Source: an uncultured Pelosinus sp.
Lineage (GTDB): Bacteria; Bacillota; Negativicutes; Sporomusales; Acetonemataceae
Reading direction: 5' to 3'
Length of the DNA stretch: 51,224 nt
Assembly: GCA_900542835.1 (NCBI GenBank)
Contig: UQPB01000022.1
Coordinates: 1-51,224, forward strand
Shown: in pieces, positions 31,582-39,896 of the stretch
How the letters are laid out: each line of letters begins with the position of its first letter
Numbering within the stretch: position 1 is the stretch's first letter
The notes under the pieces: model-generated
Told to the model about the DNA's origin: nothing
Database searches by the model: none
Seen by the model: only the letters and a program-made list of their open reading frames with translations
Position numbers and translations under genes: made by a program

Positions 31582-32501
31582 AGGAAATGGGATCAAAGAA
31601 CGCTGTTTCCAAAGTAATCGCCATCATCCTGGCGACCATTCTCTGGCTGTATGTTATGAACGAGCAAAATCCGCCGATGGAGACCAGTTACACATCGGCG
31701 CTGGAAATTCGCAACACCGCGGCTTCGACGGTCATTCTCGACGCGCCCGACGCCGTACGGGTCAAGATCAGGGCGCCCCGCAGCCTGATTGCCGGGATCT
31801 CGGCTAAAGACATAAAGCCCTATATTGATGTGAAAGGACTGGCGGAAGGCCGCCATTCACTGCAGGTGCAGGTTGGCCTGCCGCCAAGCATTGAGCTTGT
31901 CGATATTTCACCGGAGCGGACGACGATCCGGGTAGACGCTGCCGTGCAGCGTAAAGTCGCCGTTGCTGTCCGGATGACAGGAACTCCCAGCCTGGGAACT
32001 GTTGTCGGGAAAACGGAAGTCGAGCCGGGACAGATAACCGTGCAGGGGCCGAAAAGCGCTGTTGATTCTATCGATAAAATCGTCGCTGCGATTGATTTGA
32101 CCGGCAAGGTGCAGGATATCGTTCAGGAAGTTCCTGTCGTCATTTACGGCCGCGACGGCCGGGAAGTGGAAGGGTTGGCCGCCACGCCGGCAAAGGTGAC
32201 GGTCAAAGCGGCGATCAGCCAGATACCGAATAAGAAAACTGTTGACGTGAAAAGCGTAATCTACGGCGACTTGGCGGGGGGACTGGTTTTGCACCGCATC
32301 AGCGGCGTGCCGGAAAAGGTGGAACTGCAGGGTGATCCCTTCGTGCTGGAGAAAATCGAATTTGTTTATACAGAACCGATTAATGTCAACGGAATTGACA
32401 AAAATACCAAAAGGGATGTAAAATTACAACTTAAAGAAGGCGTAACCGCGACTCCGGACACTGTATCGATCGAGCTGGAAGTGGGACCGCCCGCCAGATA
32501 G
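31578..32501 (+). CDS. cdaR: CdaR, YbbR-domain regulator of CdaA
   Basis: 307 aa, 4-bp overlap with cdaA. An N-terminal signal anchor (KVIAIILATILWLYVM) is followed by successive YbbR-type beta domains outside the membrane, each with the pattern of short strands ending in VxVKxxxS/G or ITVQGPKSAVDSI. The typical number of domains is three to four; about three fit here. CdaR binds CdaA and modulates cyclic di-AMP production in relatives. Confidence 0.9.
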   Translation: MKEMGSKNAVSKVIAIILATILWLYVMNEQNPPMETSYTSALEIRNTAASTVILDAPDAVRVKIRAPRSLIAGISAKDIKPYIDVKGLAEGRHSLQVQVGLPPSIELVDISPERTTIRVDAAVQRKVAVAVRMTGTPSLGTVVGKTEVEPGQITVQGPKSAVDSIDKIVAAIDLTGKVQDIVQEVPVVIYGRDGREVEGLAATPAKVTVKAAISQIPNKKTVDVKSVIYGDLAGGLVLHRISGVPEKVELQGDPFVLEKIEFVYTEPINVNGIDKNTKRDVKLQLKEGVTATPDTVSIELEVGPPAR

Positions 32502-32512
32502 GAGAACACAGG

Positions 32513-34108
32513 TTGATCCGTATAACAGATTATCGCGTAGCGGTCGACGATGCAACGCCTTTGCCGCAGTTGGCGGCGAAACGGCTGCGGCTGCCTGTCG
32601 CGGCGCTGGGCAATGTGACAATTATACGCAAGGCGATTGACGCCAGACGCAAAACCGCCATTTCCTTTGTCTATACACTTGATGTCGAGGCCGGCTCCGC
32701 CGAGGCAAAGGTCGTGCAACGGCTGCGGGATGCACATGTGGCTTTGGTGGTCGAACCGCCGCCAGAGCCTGTTTTTTATGGCTGCAAGCCGTTAGCTGAA
32801 CGTCCGCTGCTTGTCGGCTTTGGCCCTGCCGGCATGCTGGCGGCACTGACGCTGGCTGAGCATGGCTACCGGCCGCTGGTGCTGGAGCAAGGACGGGATA
32901 TTGACCGCCGTACCGCTGATGTCGCTGCGTTCTGGCGGACAGGCCAGCTTGATCCCTCGTCAAATGTACAGTTTGGCGAAGGCGGCGCCGGGACCTTTTC
33001 TGACGGCAAGCTGACGACCCGGGTTAATGATCCGCGTATGCGCGAAGTGCTTGACCGGTTTGTCGCCGCCGGCGCTCCGCCGGAAATCCGCTATCGGCAC
33101 AAGCCGCATATCGGCACCGACCGGCTGCGGCAGGTAGTCAAACAAATCAGGCGGCAAATCATTGCCTTAGGCGGTGAGGTGCGCTTCGAGGCCAAGGTAG
33201 CGGAGCTCTGCCTCCGCGACGGCCGTGTGGAAGGCGTCGTTCTTGCCGATGGCAGTAAGCTGCCGTGTTCGGTTTTGCTGCTGGGCATTGGCCACAGTGC
33301 CCGCGATACTTATGAAATGCTGCAGCGGCAGGGTGTTGCGCTGGAGGCGAAAGCATTTGCAATCGGCGTTCGTATCGAACACCCGCAGTCGCTGATTGAT
33401 GCCGCCCAATATGGGCCGGCGGCGGGGCATCCGCATCTGGGAGCGGCCGACTATTCACTGGTTTATCACGATAAAGGCAGCGGACGGACCGCTTATTCGT
33501 TCTGCATGTGTCCGGGCGGGCTGGTTGTCGCCGCCGCCTCTGAAGCCGGCGGCGTCGTGACCAACGGCATGAGTTTGTATCAACGGGCGTCCGGCATTGC
33601 CAACAGCGCGCTGGTGGTCAACGTAACGCCTGCCGACTATGGCGGCGGCGTGCTTGACGGTATCGCTTTTCAGCGGCGCTATGAACAGCTGGCGTTTCGC
33701 TTGGGCGGCGGCGGCTATCAGGCGCCGGCGCAAACGGTAGGCGGTTTTCTGGCAGGCGGCGTCGCTCGCGATTCCGGATTGCTGGCGCCCAGCTATCGTC
33801 CCGGCCTTGCCGCCGTCCCGCTGACACAGTGTCTGCCGGACTTTGTCGCGCATGCACTGATGAGGGCTTTGCCTGATTTTGGCAGAAAAATACGGGGGTT
33901 TGATCATCCCGAGGCCGTGATGACCGGGGTTGAAACCCGGACGTCAGCGCCGCTGCGCATTTTGCGCCGGGAGTTTGAGGCGATTTCCACTCCGGGTCTG
34001 TACCCGATCGGTGAAGGCGCCGGCTATGCCGGCGGCATCATGAGCGCGGCACTGGACGGAGTAAACGCGGCGCTGGCCGTCATGCGGCAGTTTCAGCCGC
34101 CGCGCTGA
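32513..34108 (+). CDS. FAD-dependent oxidoreductase (uncharacterised dehydrogenase family)
   Basis: 531 aa, TTG start 8 nt after GGAG. A small N-terminal domain (about 1-85, MIRITDYRVAVDD...) is characteristic of a conserved family of bacterial FAD-utilising dehydrogenases. The Rossmann FAD motif LLVGFGPAGMLAALTLAEHGYRP lies at 100-122, followed by VQFGEGGAGTFSDGKLTTR. Near the C-terminus GLYPIGEGAGYAGGIMSAALDG completes the FAD site. The substrate is unknown. It lies between cdaR and glmM, separated by 11 and 20 bp, and so is translated from the cyclic-di-AMP/cell-wall operon. Confidence 0.85.
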   Translation: MIRITDYRVAVDDATPLPQLAAKRLRLPVAALGNVTIIRKAIDARRKTAISFVYTLDVEAGSAEAKVVQRLRDAHVALVVEPPPEPVFYGCKPLAERPLLVGFGPAGMLAALTLAEHGYRPLVLEQGRDIDRRTADVAAFWRTGQLDPSSNVQFGEGGAGTFSDGKLTTRVNDPRMREVLDRFVAAGAPPEIRYRHKPHIGTDRLRQVVKQIRRQIIALGGEVRFEAKVAELCLRDGRVEGVVLADGSKLPCSVLLLGIGHSARDTYEMLQRQGVALEAKAFAIGVRIEHPQSLIDAAQYGPAAGHPHLGAADYSLVYHDKGSGRTAYSFCMCPGGLVVAAASEAGGVVTNGMSLYQRASGIANSALVVNVTPADYGGGVLDGIAFQRRYEQLAFRLGGGGYQAPAQTVGGFLAGGVARDSGLLAPSYRPGLAAVPLTQCLPDFVAHALMRALPDFGRKIRGFDHPEAVMTGVETRTSAPLRILRREFEAISTPGLYPIGEGAGYAGGIMSAALDGVNAALAVMRQFQPPR

Positions 34109-34128
34109 ACGATGAAAGGAGCGCACCT

Positions 34129-35472
34129 ATGGGAAGATTATTTGGAACCGACGGCGTACGCGGCGTCGCTAATTCTGAACTAACGCCGGAGCTGGCGTTC
34201 CGGCTTGGCCGGGCGGCAACCTGGCACTTTGGTCAGGCGCATGATAAACCGATGTTGATTATTGGCCGTGATACCCGCGTATCCGGCCAGATGCTGGAAG
34301 CCGCACTGGCGGCGGGCATCTGCTCCGCCGGCGGCCAGGCAATTCTGGCCGGCGTTGTGCCAACTCCGGCTGTTGCCTATCTGACCCGTCAGTTGGGAGC
34401 GCAGGCTGGGGTGGTCATTTCCGCCTCGCATAATCCCTTTCCCGATAATGGCATTAAGTTTTTTGCCGAGGATGGCTATAAACTGCCGGACGCGGTCGAA
34501 GATGAACTGGAGCAGCTGGTGCTGGCAGGGGATGACAGCCTGCCGCGGCCAACCGCGGCGGCCGTGGGCTGTATTTTGCATCGGCCCGATTTGCTGCAGC
34601 GCTATATTGATTATGCCGCCGCAACGGTAAGCGAGAGCTTCCGGGATTTGAAAATCGTGCTTGACTGCGCCAATGGCGCTGCGTTTGAGGCCGGTCCCAG
34701 CGTTTATCGCCGCCTGGGCGCCACGGTTATTCCCCTGTTTGACCAGCCTGATGGCAGTAATATTAACCAACAATGCGGCTCTACCCATATGGAGCAGCTG
34801 CAGCAGGCCGTTGTCAGAGAAGGGGCCGATCTCGGGATTGCCCACGACGGCGATGCCGATCGCTGCCTGTTTGTTGACGAAACCGGCGCTATTGTTGATG
34901 GCGATCAGATGATGGTGATTTGTGCGCTGGATTCACTGCGGCGGGGCAAGCTGAAAGACAATACGCTGGTTGCCACGGTGATGAGCAATATCGGCTTGCA
35001 TCAGGCCATGAAGCGGGCCGGCGCGAAGCTTGAAGTGACTGCAGTGGGCGACCGTTACGTGCTGGAGGCTATGCGCGAAAAAGGCTTCAATCTGGGGGGC
35101 GAGCAGTCGGGGCATATCATCTTCGCCGATCACAGCACAACCGGCGACGGAATTGTCACCGCTCTACAGGTATTGGCGGCAATGGTCCGGGCCAAACAGC
35201 CGTTGTCGCTGCTGGCGCGGCAGATGACCCGGTTCCCGCAACTGCTGGTTAATGTCAGAGTCAATAGCAAAGACGGCTGGCAGGATAATGCGGCAATTGC
35301 CGCGGCGATTCGCGGCGGCGAGGCGGAGCTGGGCGATGAAGGACGGATTCTGGTGCGGCCTTCGGGAACGGAGCCGTTGATCCGGGTTATGGCCGAAGGC
35401 CCTGATCAGGCGCAGCTGGATCAACTGGTTAACAGGATCGCGTCAGTGATTCAACAGGAACAATCCCATTGA
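34129..35472 (+). CDS. glmM: Phosphoglucosamine mutase
   Basis: 447 aa. It converts glucosamine-6-phosphate to glucosamine-1-phosphate for UDP-GlcNAc and hence peptidoglycan. The active Ser100 is in ISASHNPFPDNG; metal loop DGDADR is in the middle; sugar loop GEQSGHI and the phosphate-binding RPSGTEPLIRVM lie near the C-terminus. The start follows AAAGGAG. Next downstream is glmS, which makes its substrate, so this end of the operon supplies amino sugar. Confidence 0.96.
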   Translation: MGRLFGTDGVRGVANSELTPELAFRLGRAATWHFGQAHDKPMLIIGRDTRVSGQMLEAALAAGICSAGGQAILAGVVPTPAVAYLTRQLGAQAGVVISASHNPFPDNGIKFFAEDGYKLPDAVEDELEQLVLAGDDSLPRPTAAAVGCILHRPDLLQRYIDYAAATVSESFRDLKIVLDCANGAAFEAGPSVYRRLGATVIPLFDQPDGSNINQQCGSTHMEQLQQAVVREGADLGIAHDGDADRCLFVDETGAIVDGDQMMVICALDSLRRGKLKDNTLVATVMSNIGLHQAMKRAGAKLEVTAVGDRYVLEAMREKGFNLGGEQSGHIIFADHSTTGDGIVTALQVLAAMVRAKQPLSLLARQMTRFPQLLVNVRVNSKDGWQDNAAIAAAIRGGEAELGDEGRILVRPSGTEPLIRVMAEGPDQAQLDQLVNRIASVIQQEQSH

Positions 35473-35497
35473 CCAACCGGGTGCAATCGAATAAAAT
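35469..35497 (+). promoter_or_regulatory. Probable glmS promoter
   Basis: -35 TTGACC (35469-35474), overlapping the glmM stop codon, and -10 TAAAAT (35492-35497) with a 17-nt spacer. The transcript would start near 35504, just before the hairpin at 35514. Confidence 0.6.
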
Positions 35498-35513
35498 GAA
35501 GTATAGTACAATC

Positions 35514-35543
35514 GTAAGGGAGCGCGCTTTTGCGCTCCCTTAC
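35514..35543 (+). other. Strong hairpin between glmM and the glmS ribozyme
   Basis: GTAAGGGAGCGC pairs perfectly with GCGCTCCCTTAC around GCTTTT. It has no T run, so it is either a weak terminator of glmM or a 5'-end stabiliser of the glmS transcript. Confidence 0.7.
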
Positions 35544-35575
35544 ATATAGTACTAACGTATACAGGGAGGTGAGCT

Positions 35576-35593
35576 ATGGATAAGCGGCATTGA
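35576..35593 (+). CDS. Possible 5-codon leader ORF (MDKRH) before the ribozyme
   Basis: ATG GAT AAG CGG CAT TGA is preceded at 5-nt spacing by the near-perfect ribosome binding site AGGGAGGTGA (35561-35570). It ends 23 nt before the ribozyme cleavage site. Translation of such a short frame could influence the ribozyme's upstream flank, or the site may be a relic. The sequence is plain; its use is unproven. Confidence 0.35.
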   Translation: MDKRH

Positions 35594-35610
35594 TTTCGCT
35601 GAAACTAGGA

Positions 35611-35757
35611 ACGAAAGCGCTGGCGCTTGCAGCAGGCAAGCAGACGAGGCAGAGGTTTATCGAGCAGTCGGCGGGTACCTCTCGGCAGTGCGCGACCGTT
35701 AGCAACCGACAAATCCGGCGAGTGATCGCCGGGACAAAACGCGTTGCGGCGCAGCCC
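35611..35757 (+). ncRNA. glmS ribozyme (glucosamine-6-phosphate riboswitch)
   Basis: The conserved core is readable in order: cleavage site A|GCGC (between 35616 and 35617), GACGAGG, GGTTTATCGA, TCGGCGGG, the P3 partner ACCTCT, then a GC stem (CCGGCGA/TCGCCGG) and GGGACAAAACGCG. These match the Bacillus-type glmS ribozyme. Self-cleavage with bound glucosamine-6-phosphate is known to trigger decay of the glmS message. It ends about 30 nt before the glmS start. Confidence 0.93.
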
Positions 35758-35787
35758 GGAAAATAGCATTCTCAGGAGGATTGCAGT

Positions 35788-37617
35788 ATGTGTGGTATTG
35801 TTGGATATGTCGGCCCCAAACAGGCGGCTGATTATTTACTAGAGGGAATGAGTAAGCTTGAATATAGAGGCTACGATTCGGCCGGTATTGCCGTGTTTGA
35901 CGGTGAAAAAATCGTGGTGGAGAAAAGCGTAGGCCGGCTGAATACGCTGCAAATGAAATTGGGCGCAAGCCTGCCGCAGGGGAACATGGGCATCGGCCAT
36001 ACCCGCTGGGCCACTCACGGCAGGCCGTCAGACCGCAACTCCCATCCCCATACCGATTGCAGCGGCGATTTTGTCGTGGTTCATAATGGGATTATCGAAA
36101 ATTATCTTCACTTAAAAGAAGAGCTGATTGCCAAAGGCCATGTCTTTGCCTCGGAAACGGACACGGAAGTCGTCGCCCATCTGGTGGAAGAGTATGACCA
36201 GGGCGACTTTGAGGCGACGGTCAAAAAAGTACTTTCAATTATCGAAGGTTCCTACGCGCTTGTGTTTATGTCCAGGCGGGACCCGGGCAAGATTATTTGC
36301 AGCAAGCAGGATAATCCGCTGGTCATTGGCCTGGGAGAAGGCGAAAATTATATTGCTTCCGATATTCCGGCGATTATCAATTACACCCGTAAGACCTATA
36401 TATTGAGTGACGGCGAGATGGCTGTTGTTACCGCCGATTCTGTATGGGTAATGAACCGGCAGGGCGTTCCGGTCAGCAAAAAGCTATTCGAAGTCAATTG
36501 GGATGCCGAAGCGGCGGAAAAAGGCGGCTATGAGCACTTCATGATCAAAGAGATCTATGAACAGCCCAAAGCGATCCGGGAAACGATGAGCGGCCGCCTG
36601 GCCAAAGACGACAGCACAATTATTTTTGATGAGTTGAAATGGACCAGAGACGATCTGGCCAATATCAAGAAAATTTTTATCGTTGCCTGCGGTACGGCCT
36701 ATCATGCCGGCATTGTCGGCAAATACTACCTGGAGCAGCTGGCGAAAATTTCGGTGGAAGTCGATATTGCATCCGAATTTCGCTACCGGTCGCCGCTGTT
36801 AGATGAAACCACGCTGACCATTGTAATCAGCCAGTCCGGCGAAACCAGCGATACGCTGGCGGCGCTGAAGGAAGCCAAGCGCCTGGGCTCGCGCACCCTG
36901 GCAATTACCAATGTGGTCGGCTCCTCGATTGCCCGCGAGGCCGATCAGGTGCTCTACACCTGGGCCGGTCCCGAGATTGCCGTGGCATCAACTAAAGCCT
37001 ATACGACCCAATTGGTCAGTGTTTGCATGCTGGCTGTCTATGTAGCCGGCCTGCGTGGTACGCTGCCGGCGTCAACCATCAAGACGCTGATCCAGGGCAT
37101 GCGTCAGCTTCCTGAGCAGGCGCATGAGCTGCTGGAAGATGTTGAGCCGATCAAAACCTTTGCCCAGCAATATGGCTTCAATGAAGATGTCTTTTTTATC
37201 GGCCGCTCGCTCGACTATGCCGTTGCGCTTGAAGGTGCCCTGAAGCTGAAAGAAATTTCTTATATTCATGCCGAGGCCTATGCCGCCGGTGAACTGAAGC
37301 ACGGTACTCTGGCCCTGATCATTGACGGTGTGCCGGTTATCGCCCTGGCGACCCAGACTGACGTCTATGAGAAAACGCTCAGCAACATCAAGGAAGTCAA
37401 GGCCCGCGACGCCGTCGTCATCGGTATTGGCCTGAAAGGTGACCGGCAGTTGGAGAAATATGTCGATCATACCATCTTTATTCCGGCCACGGAAAAATAT
37501 CTTACCCCGATTTTAACAGTCATTCCGCTGCAGCTGCTGGCGTACTACGCTGCCGTCACCCGCGGCTGCGACGTTGATAAGCCGCGCAATCTGGCCAAAA
37601 GCGTTACTGTTGAATAA
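35788..37617 (+). CDS. glmS: Glutamine--fructose-6-phosphate aminotransferase (isomerising)
   Basis: 609 aa. It makes glucosamine-6-phosphate from fructose-6-phosphate and glutamine. The N-terminal Ntn glutaminase has catalytic Cys2 after Met removal (MCGIVGYVG), HTRWATHGRPS and NGIIENY. Two SIS sugar-isomerase domains follow (from about residues 285 and 455), with SQSGETSDTLAALKEAK. The C-terminus ends in DKPRNLAKSVTVE as in all family members. ATG follows AGGAGGA and is under the ribozyme. Confidence 0.97.
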   Translation: MCGIVGYVGPKQAADYLLEGMSKLEYRGYDSAGIAVFDGEKIVVEKSVGRLNTLQMKLGASLPQGNMGIGHTRWATHGRPSDRNSHPHTDCSGDFVVVHNGIIENYLHLKEELIAKGHVFASETDTEVVAHLVEEYDQGDFEATVKKVLSIIEGSYALVFMSRRDPGKIICSKQDNPLVIGLGEGENYIASDIPAIINYTRKTYILSDGEMAVVTADSVWVMNRQGVPVSKKLFEVNWDAEAAEKGGYEHFMIKEIYEQPKAIRETMSGRLAKDDSTIIFDELKWTRDDLANIKKIFIVACGTAYHAGIVGKYYLEQLAKISVEVDIASEFRYRSPLLDETTLTIVISQSGETSDTLAALKEAKRLGSRTLAITNVVGSSIAREADQVLYTWAGPEIAVASTKAYTTQLVSVCMLAVYVAGLRGTLPASTIKTLIQGMRQLPEQAHELLEDVEPIKTFAQQYGFNEDVFFIGRSLDYAVALEGALKLKEISYIHAEAYAAGELKHGTLALIIDGVPVIALATQTDVYEKTLSNIKEVKARDAVVIGIGLKGDRQLEKYVDHTIFIPATEKYLTPILTVIPLQLLAYYAAVTRGCDVDKPRNLAKSVTVE

Positions 37618-37714
37618 AGGACGACAATGGATAACAGACGGTAAGCGCTGATTCACTAAACAGGCAGATTGCGCTGTGGGCATTAATCAGTGCTTGACCA
37701 AGGTAATAGCTGAG

Positions 37715-37768
37715 AGGGTGTCGCAAAATGGTTTGTGTAAAACTGTTTCGCGACACCCTTCAATTTTT
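37715..37768 (+). terminator. Terminator after glmS
   Basis: AGGGTGTCGC pairs with GCGACACCCT; an A/T inner extension and loop lie between, and TTCAATTTTTCTTT follows. Confidence 0.82.
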
Positions 37769-37888
37769 CTTTACCCAGCAGCAGCGCGCCGGCAGCCGCT
37801 TTTCGGGGCATACTGGCATATTGCCGTCAGGCAGGCTTTCATGGTAAATTAAAGGCATTGACATGTAATTTGGAAAGGAGATTAATTA

Positions 37889-38701
37889 ATGCTGAAAAAA
37901 AAGCTGTATTCTTTCTTTATCGGCGCTGTTTGGAGCGTCAGTATGATAACCGTGGCTTTGGCGGCCGCCCCGGCTGCTCCAGCCGGCGAAGGCCGTGTTA
38001 TCCCCTATCCAGCCGGCTATGATACGATGCGCGAAGGAGCCTCTGCCTATAACGGTCTGGGCAATAGCGGCAACTCTCCTTATTATTCCGCGTTAGACAT
38101 TTATCGTTTGACATCGACAGATCGTCTGACTATTTTGCCCCGGTATAAAACCTATCAGCAGACAACGGAGATCACCTGCGGCCCGGCTGCGGCGCTGACC
38201 GTTTTGCATCACTATGGTAATACCGACTGGGATGAACGTGGTATTGCCGCAATAATGGAGACGAAGCCGGAGATAGGAACAGACACGGCCGGCATGGTCA
38301 AGTTTTTTAAACAGATCGGCTGGAATGTCGAGTCAAGCCTGACAGCCGCTTCTGATTCAGGAATGACCTTTGCGACAATGCAGGAATTTAAGGATTTTGT
38401 TATAACCAATTTGAAAAATAACACGCCCATCCTTGTCGAGAATATTGACTGGGGCGGGCATTGGCGGGTTATTATCGGTTACGATACAATGGGCACCGAG
38501 CCTGTGGCCGACGACGTTTTGATACTGGCCGATTCCTATGATACCGCCGATCACCTGCAGGATGGTTATGCAGTCAATCCGGCGGAGAAATTTTACTACA
38601 TGTGGTTTGACGCCCATATGCTTCCAAAAGGGCAGCGGCAGCAGCAGTGGCTGACGGCCCGACCCGTGCAGGCAGGCACGGGGCCGGCAGAACAACAATG
38701 A
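37889..38701 (+). CDS. Secreted C39-like (papain-fold) peptidase
   Basis: 270 aa. Signal peptide (KKKLYSFFIGAVWSVSMITVALA, cleavage near Ala27) sends it across the inner membrane. A C39-type cysteine-peptidase fold follows: QQTTEITCGPAAALTVLHHYG with Cys97 as nucleophile, GGHWRVIIGYD with His191 and ILADSYD with Asp215. The substrate is unknown, and no ABC exporter or double-glycine peptide gene is adjacent, so a bacteriocin-maturation role is not supported. It is flanked by terminators and probably transcribed alone. Confidence 0.82.
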   Translation: MLKKKLYSFFIGAVWSVSMITVALAAAPAAPAGEGRVIPYPAGYDTMREGASAYNGLGNSGNSPYYSALDIYRLTSTDRLTILPRYKTYQQTTEITCGPAAALTVLHHYGNTDWDERGIAAIMETKPEIGTDTAGMVKFFKQIGWNVESSLTAASDSGMTFATMQEFKDFVITNLKNNTPILVENIDWGGHWRVIIGYDTMGTEPVADDVLILADSYDTADHLQDGYAVNPAEKFYYMWFDAHMLPKGQRQQQWLTARPVQAGTGPAEQQ

Positions 38702-38740
38702 CAGGCGCTTGCAGCGCCGAATAGAGCCGTAGTATTTCTG

Positions 38741-38773
38741 AGCCGGAGTCTCCGTGGAGACTCCGGCTTTTTT
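38741..38773 (+). terminator. Terminator after the C39-like peptidase gene
   Basis: AGCCGGAGTCTCC pairs perfectly with GGAGACTCCGGCT around a 2-nt loop (in practice a few base pairs open), followed by a T run. Confidence 0.92.
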
Positions 38774-38865
38774 TCTGTCATGAATTCGATTTCTCCTTCT
38801 ATGTAACATGGTTATGTCGGCGCGAATACATTACTACAGGACTTTCATCAACGGAGGCTTTAAAA

Positions 38866-39675
38866 ATGGGCTATTATATCCGGGTGGAACGCAATGTAAA
38901 GGTTTATGTTGAAGACTTGAATCCGAAGGCCAAGCAGACCATTGTATTTTTGCATGGCTGGCCGGCCAATCTGAATCTGTTTGAGTATCAGTACAATCAA
39001 CTGGCCTGTCAGTTCCGCTGCATTGGCATTGATACCAGGGGCTTTGGCAAATCGGACAAGCCAATCCACGGCTATGGCTATGACCGCTTAGCCGATGATG
39101 TACGCTGTGTCATTGACGCGCTGGGACTACGCGGTGTCACCCTGGCCGGTCATTCCACCGGCGGCGCAATTGCCGTGCGGTATATGGCCAGGCATCGCGG
39201 CTTTGGCGTAGCCAGGCTGGCGCTTTGCGCCGCTGCTGCCCCCAGCCTGATTCAGCGCCCGGGGTTTCCTTACGGTTTGCCGCGGGAGGAGGTTGTGACA
39301 ATTATCCGCCATACTTGCACTGACCGTCCGGCCATGCTGCGTGACTTTGGCAACATATTTTTCTTCCAGCCGGTTTCCGCCGCTTTTTCCGACTGGTTTT
39401 TTCAACTCGGCACAGTGGCCTCCGGCTGGGCGACAGCCGCGATTGCCAACACCTGGCTGCGGGAAACATTGTTTGCCGACCTAAAGGCCATACGGGTGCC
39501 GACTCTGATTTTACACGGTGTTCATGACCAGGTGGTGCCGTTTCCTCTGGGGCAGGCCCAGAGCCGGCTGCTGCCGCTTGCGCGGCTTGTACCGTTTGAG
39601 AATAGCGGCCATGGCCTGTTTTATGACGAGGTTGACCGCTTCAACCGGGAACTTGCCCAGTTCGCCACCGGCTAA
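38866..39675 (+). CDS. Alpha/beta hydrolase
   Basis: 269 aa, cytoplasmic. The oxyanion motif HGWP is at 30-33, the nucleophile elbow GHSTGG gives Ser97, the acid is the Asp in ILHGVHDQVVP and the base the His in FENSGHGLFYDE. DTRGFGKSDKP is typical of the haloperoxidase/epoxide-hydrolase-like branch. The cap domain (about 130-200) is rich in Phe/Trp, suggesting a hydrophobic substrate. ATG follows CGGAGG. The natural substrate cannot be named. Confidence 0.85.
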   Translation: MGYYIRVERNVKVYVEDLNPKAKQTIVFLHGWPANLNLFEYQYNQLACQFRCIGIDTRGFGKSDKPIHGYGYDRLADDVRCVIDALGLRGVTLAGHSTGGAIAVRYMARHRGFGVARLALCAAAAPSLIQRPGFPYGLPREEVVTIIRHTCTDRPAMLRDFGNIFFFQPVSAAFSDWFFQLGTVASGWATAAIANTWLRETLFADLKAIRVPTLILHGVHDQVVPFPLGQAQSRLLPLARLVPFENSGHGLFYDEVDRFNRELAQFATG

Positions 39676-39791
39676 AGCCACTGCTGACAGGCAACTGGCA
39701 CTATACTTTTATCCATATTTTTACTATAATACGAATAGATGCTGTGACTGCGGGACTTGGCAGTCTGCTTGTGGGTTAAGCGACGCCGTGA

Positions 39792-39827
39792 CGGGAGGCA
39801 GCCATCCATCCGTCCGGCTGCCTCCCG
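39792..39827 (+). other. Hairpin upstream of the BTAD regulator
   Basis: CGGGAGGCAGCC and GGCTGCCTCCCG form a 12-bp perfect stem around a 12-nt loop. No T run follows. It lies about 70 nt before the regulator's GTG start and could be a terminator remnant or a 5' mRNA structure. Confidence 0.55.
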
Positions 39828-39896
39828 GCGATTCGCTCGCCGGCGCGTCTGGCCGGAAACCACCAGAGACATGCGAGTGCGGAAGGGGTTGTAAGC

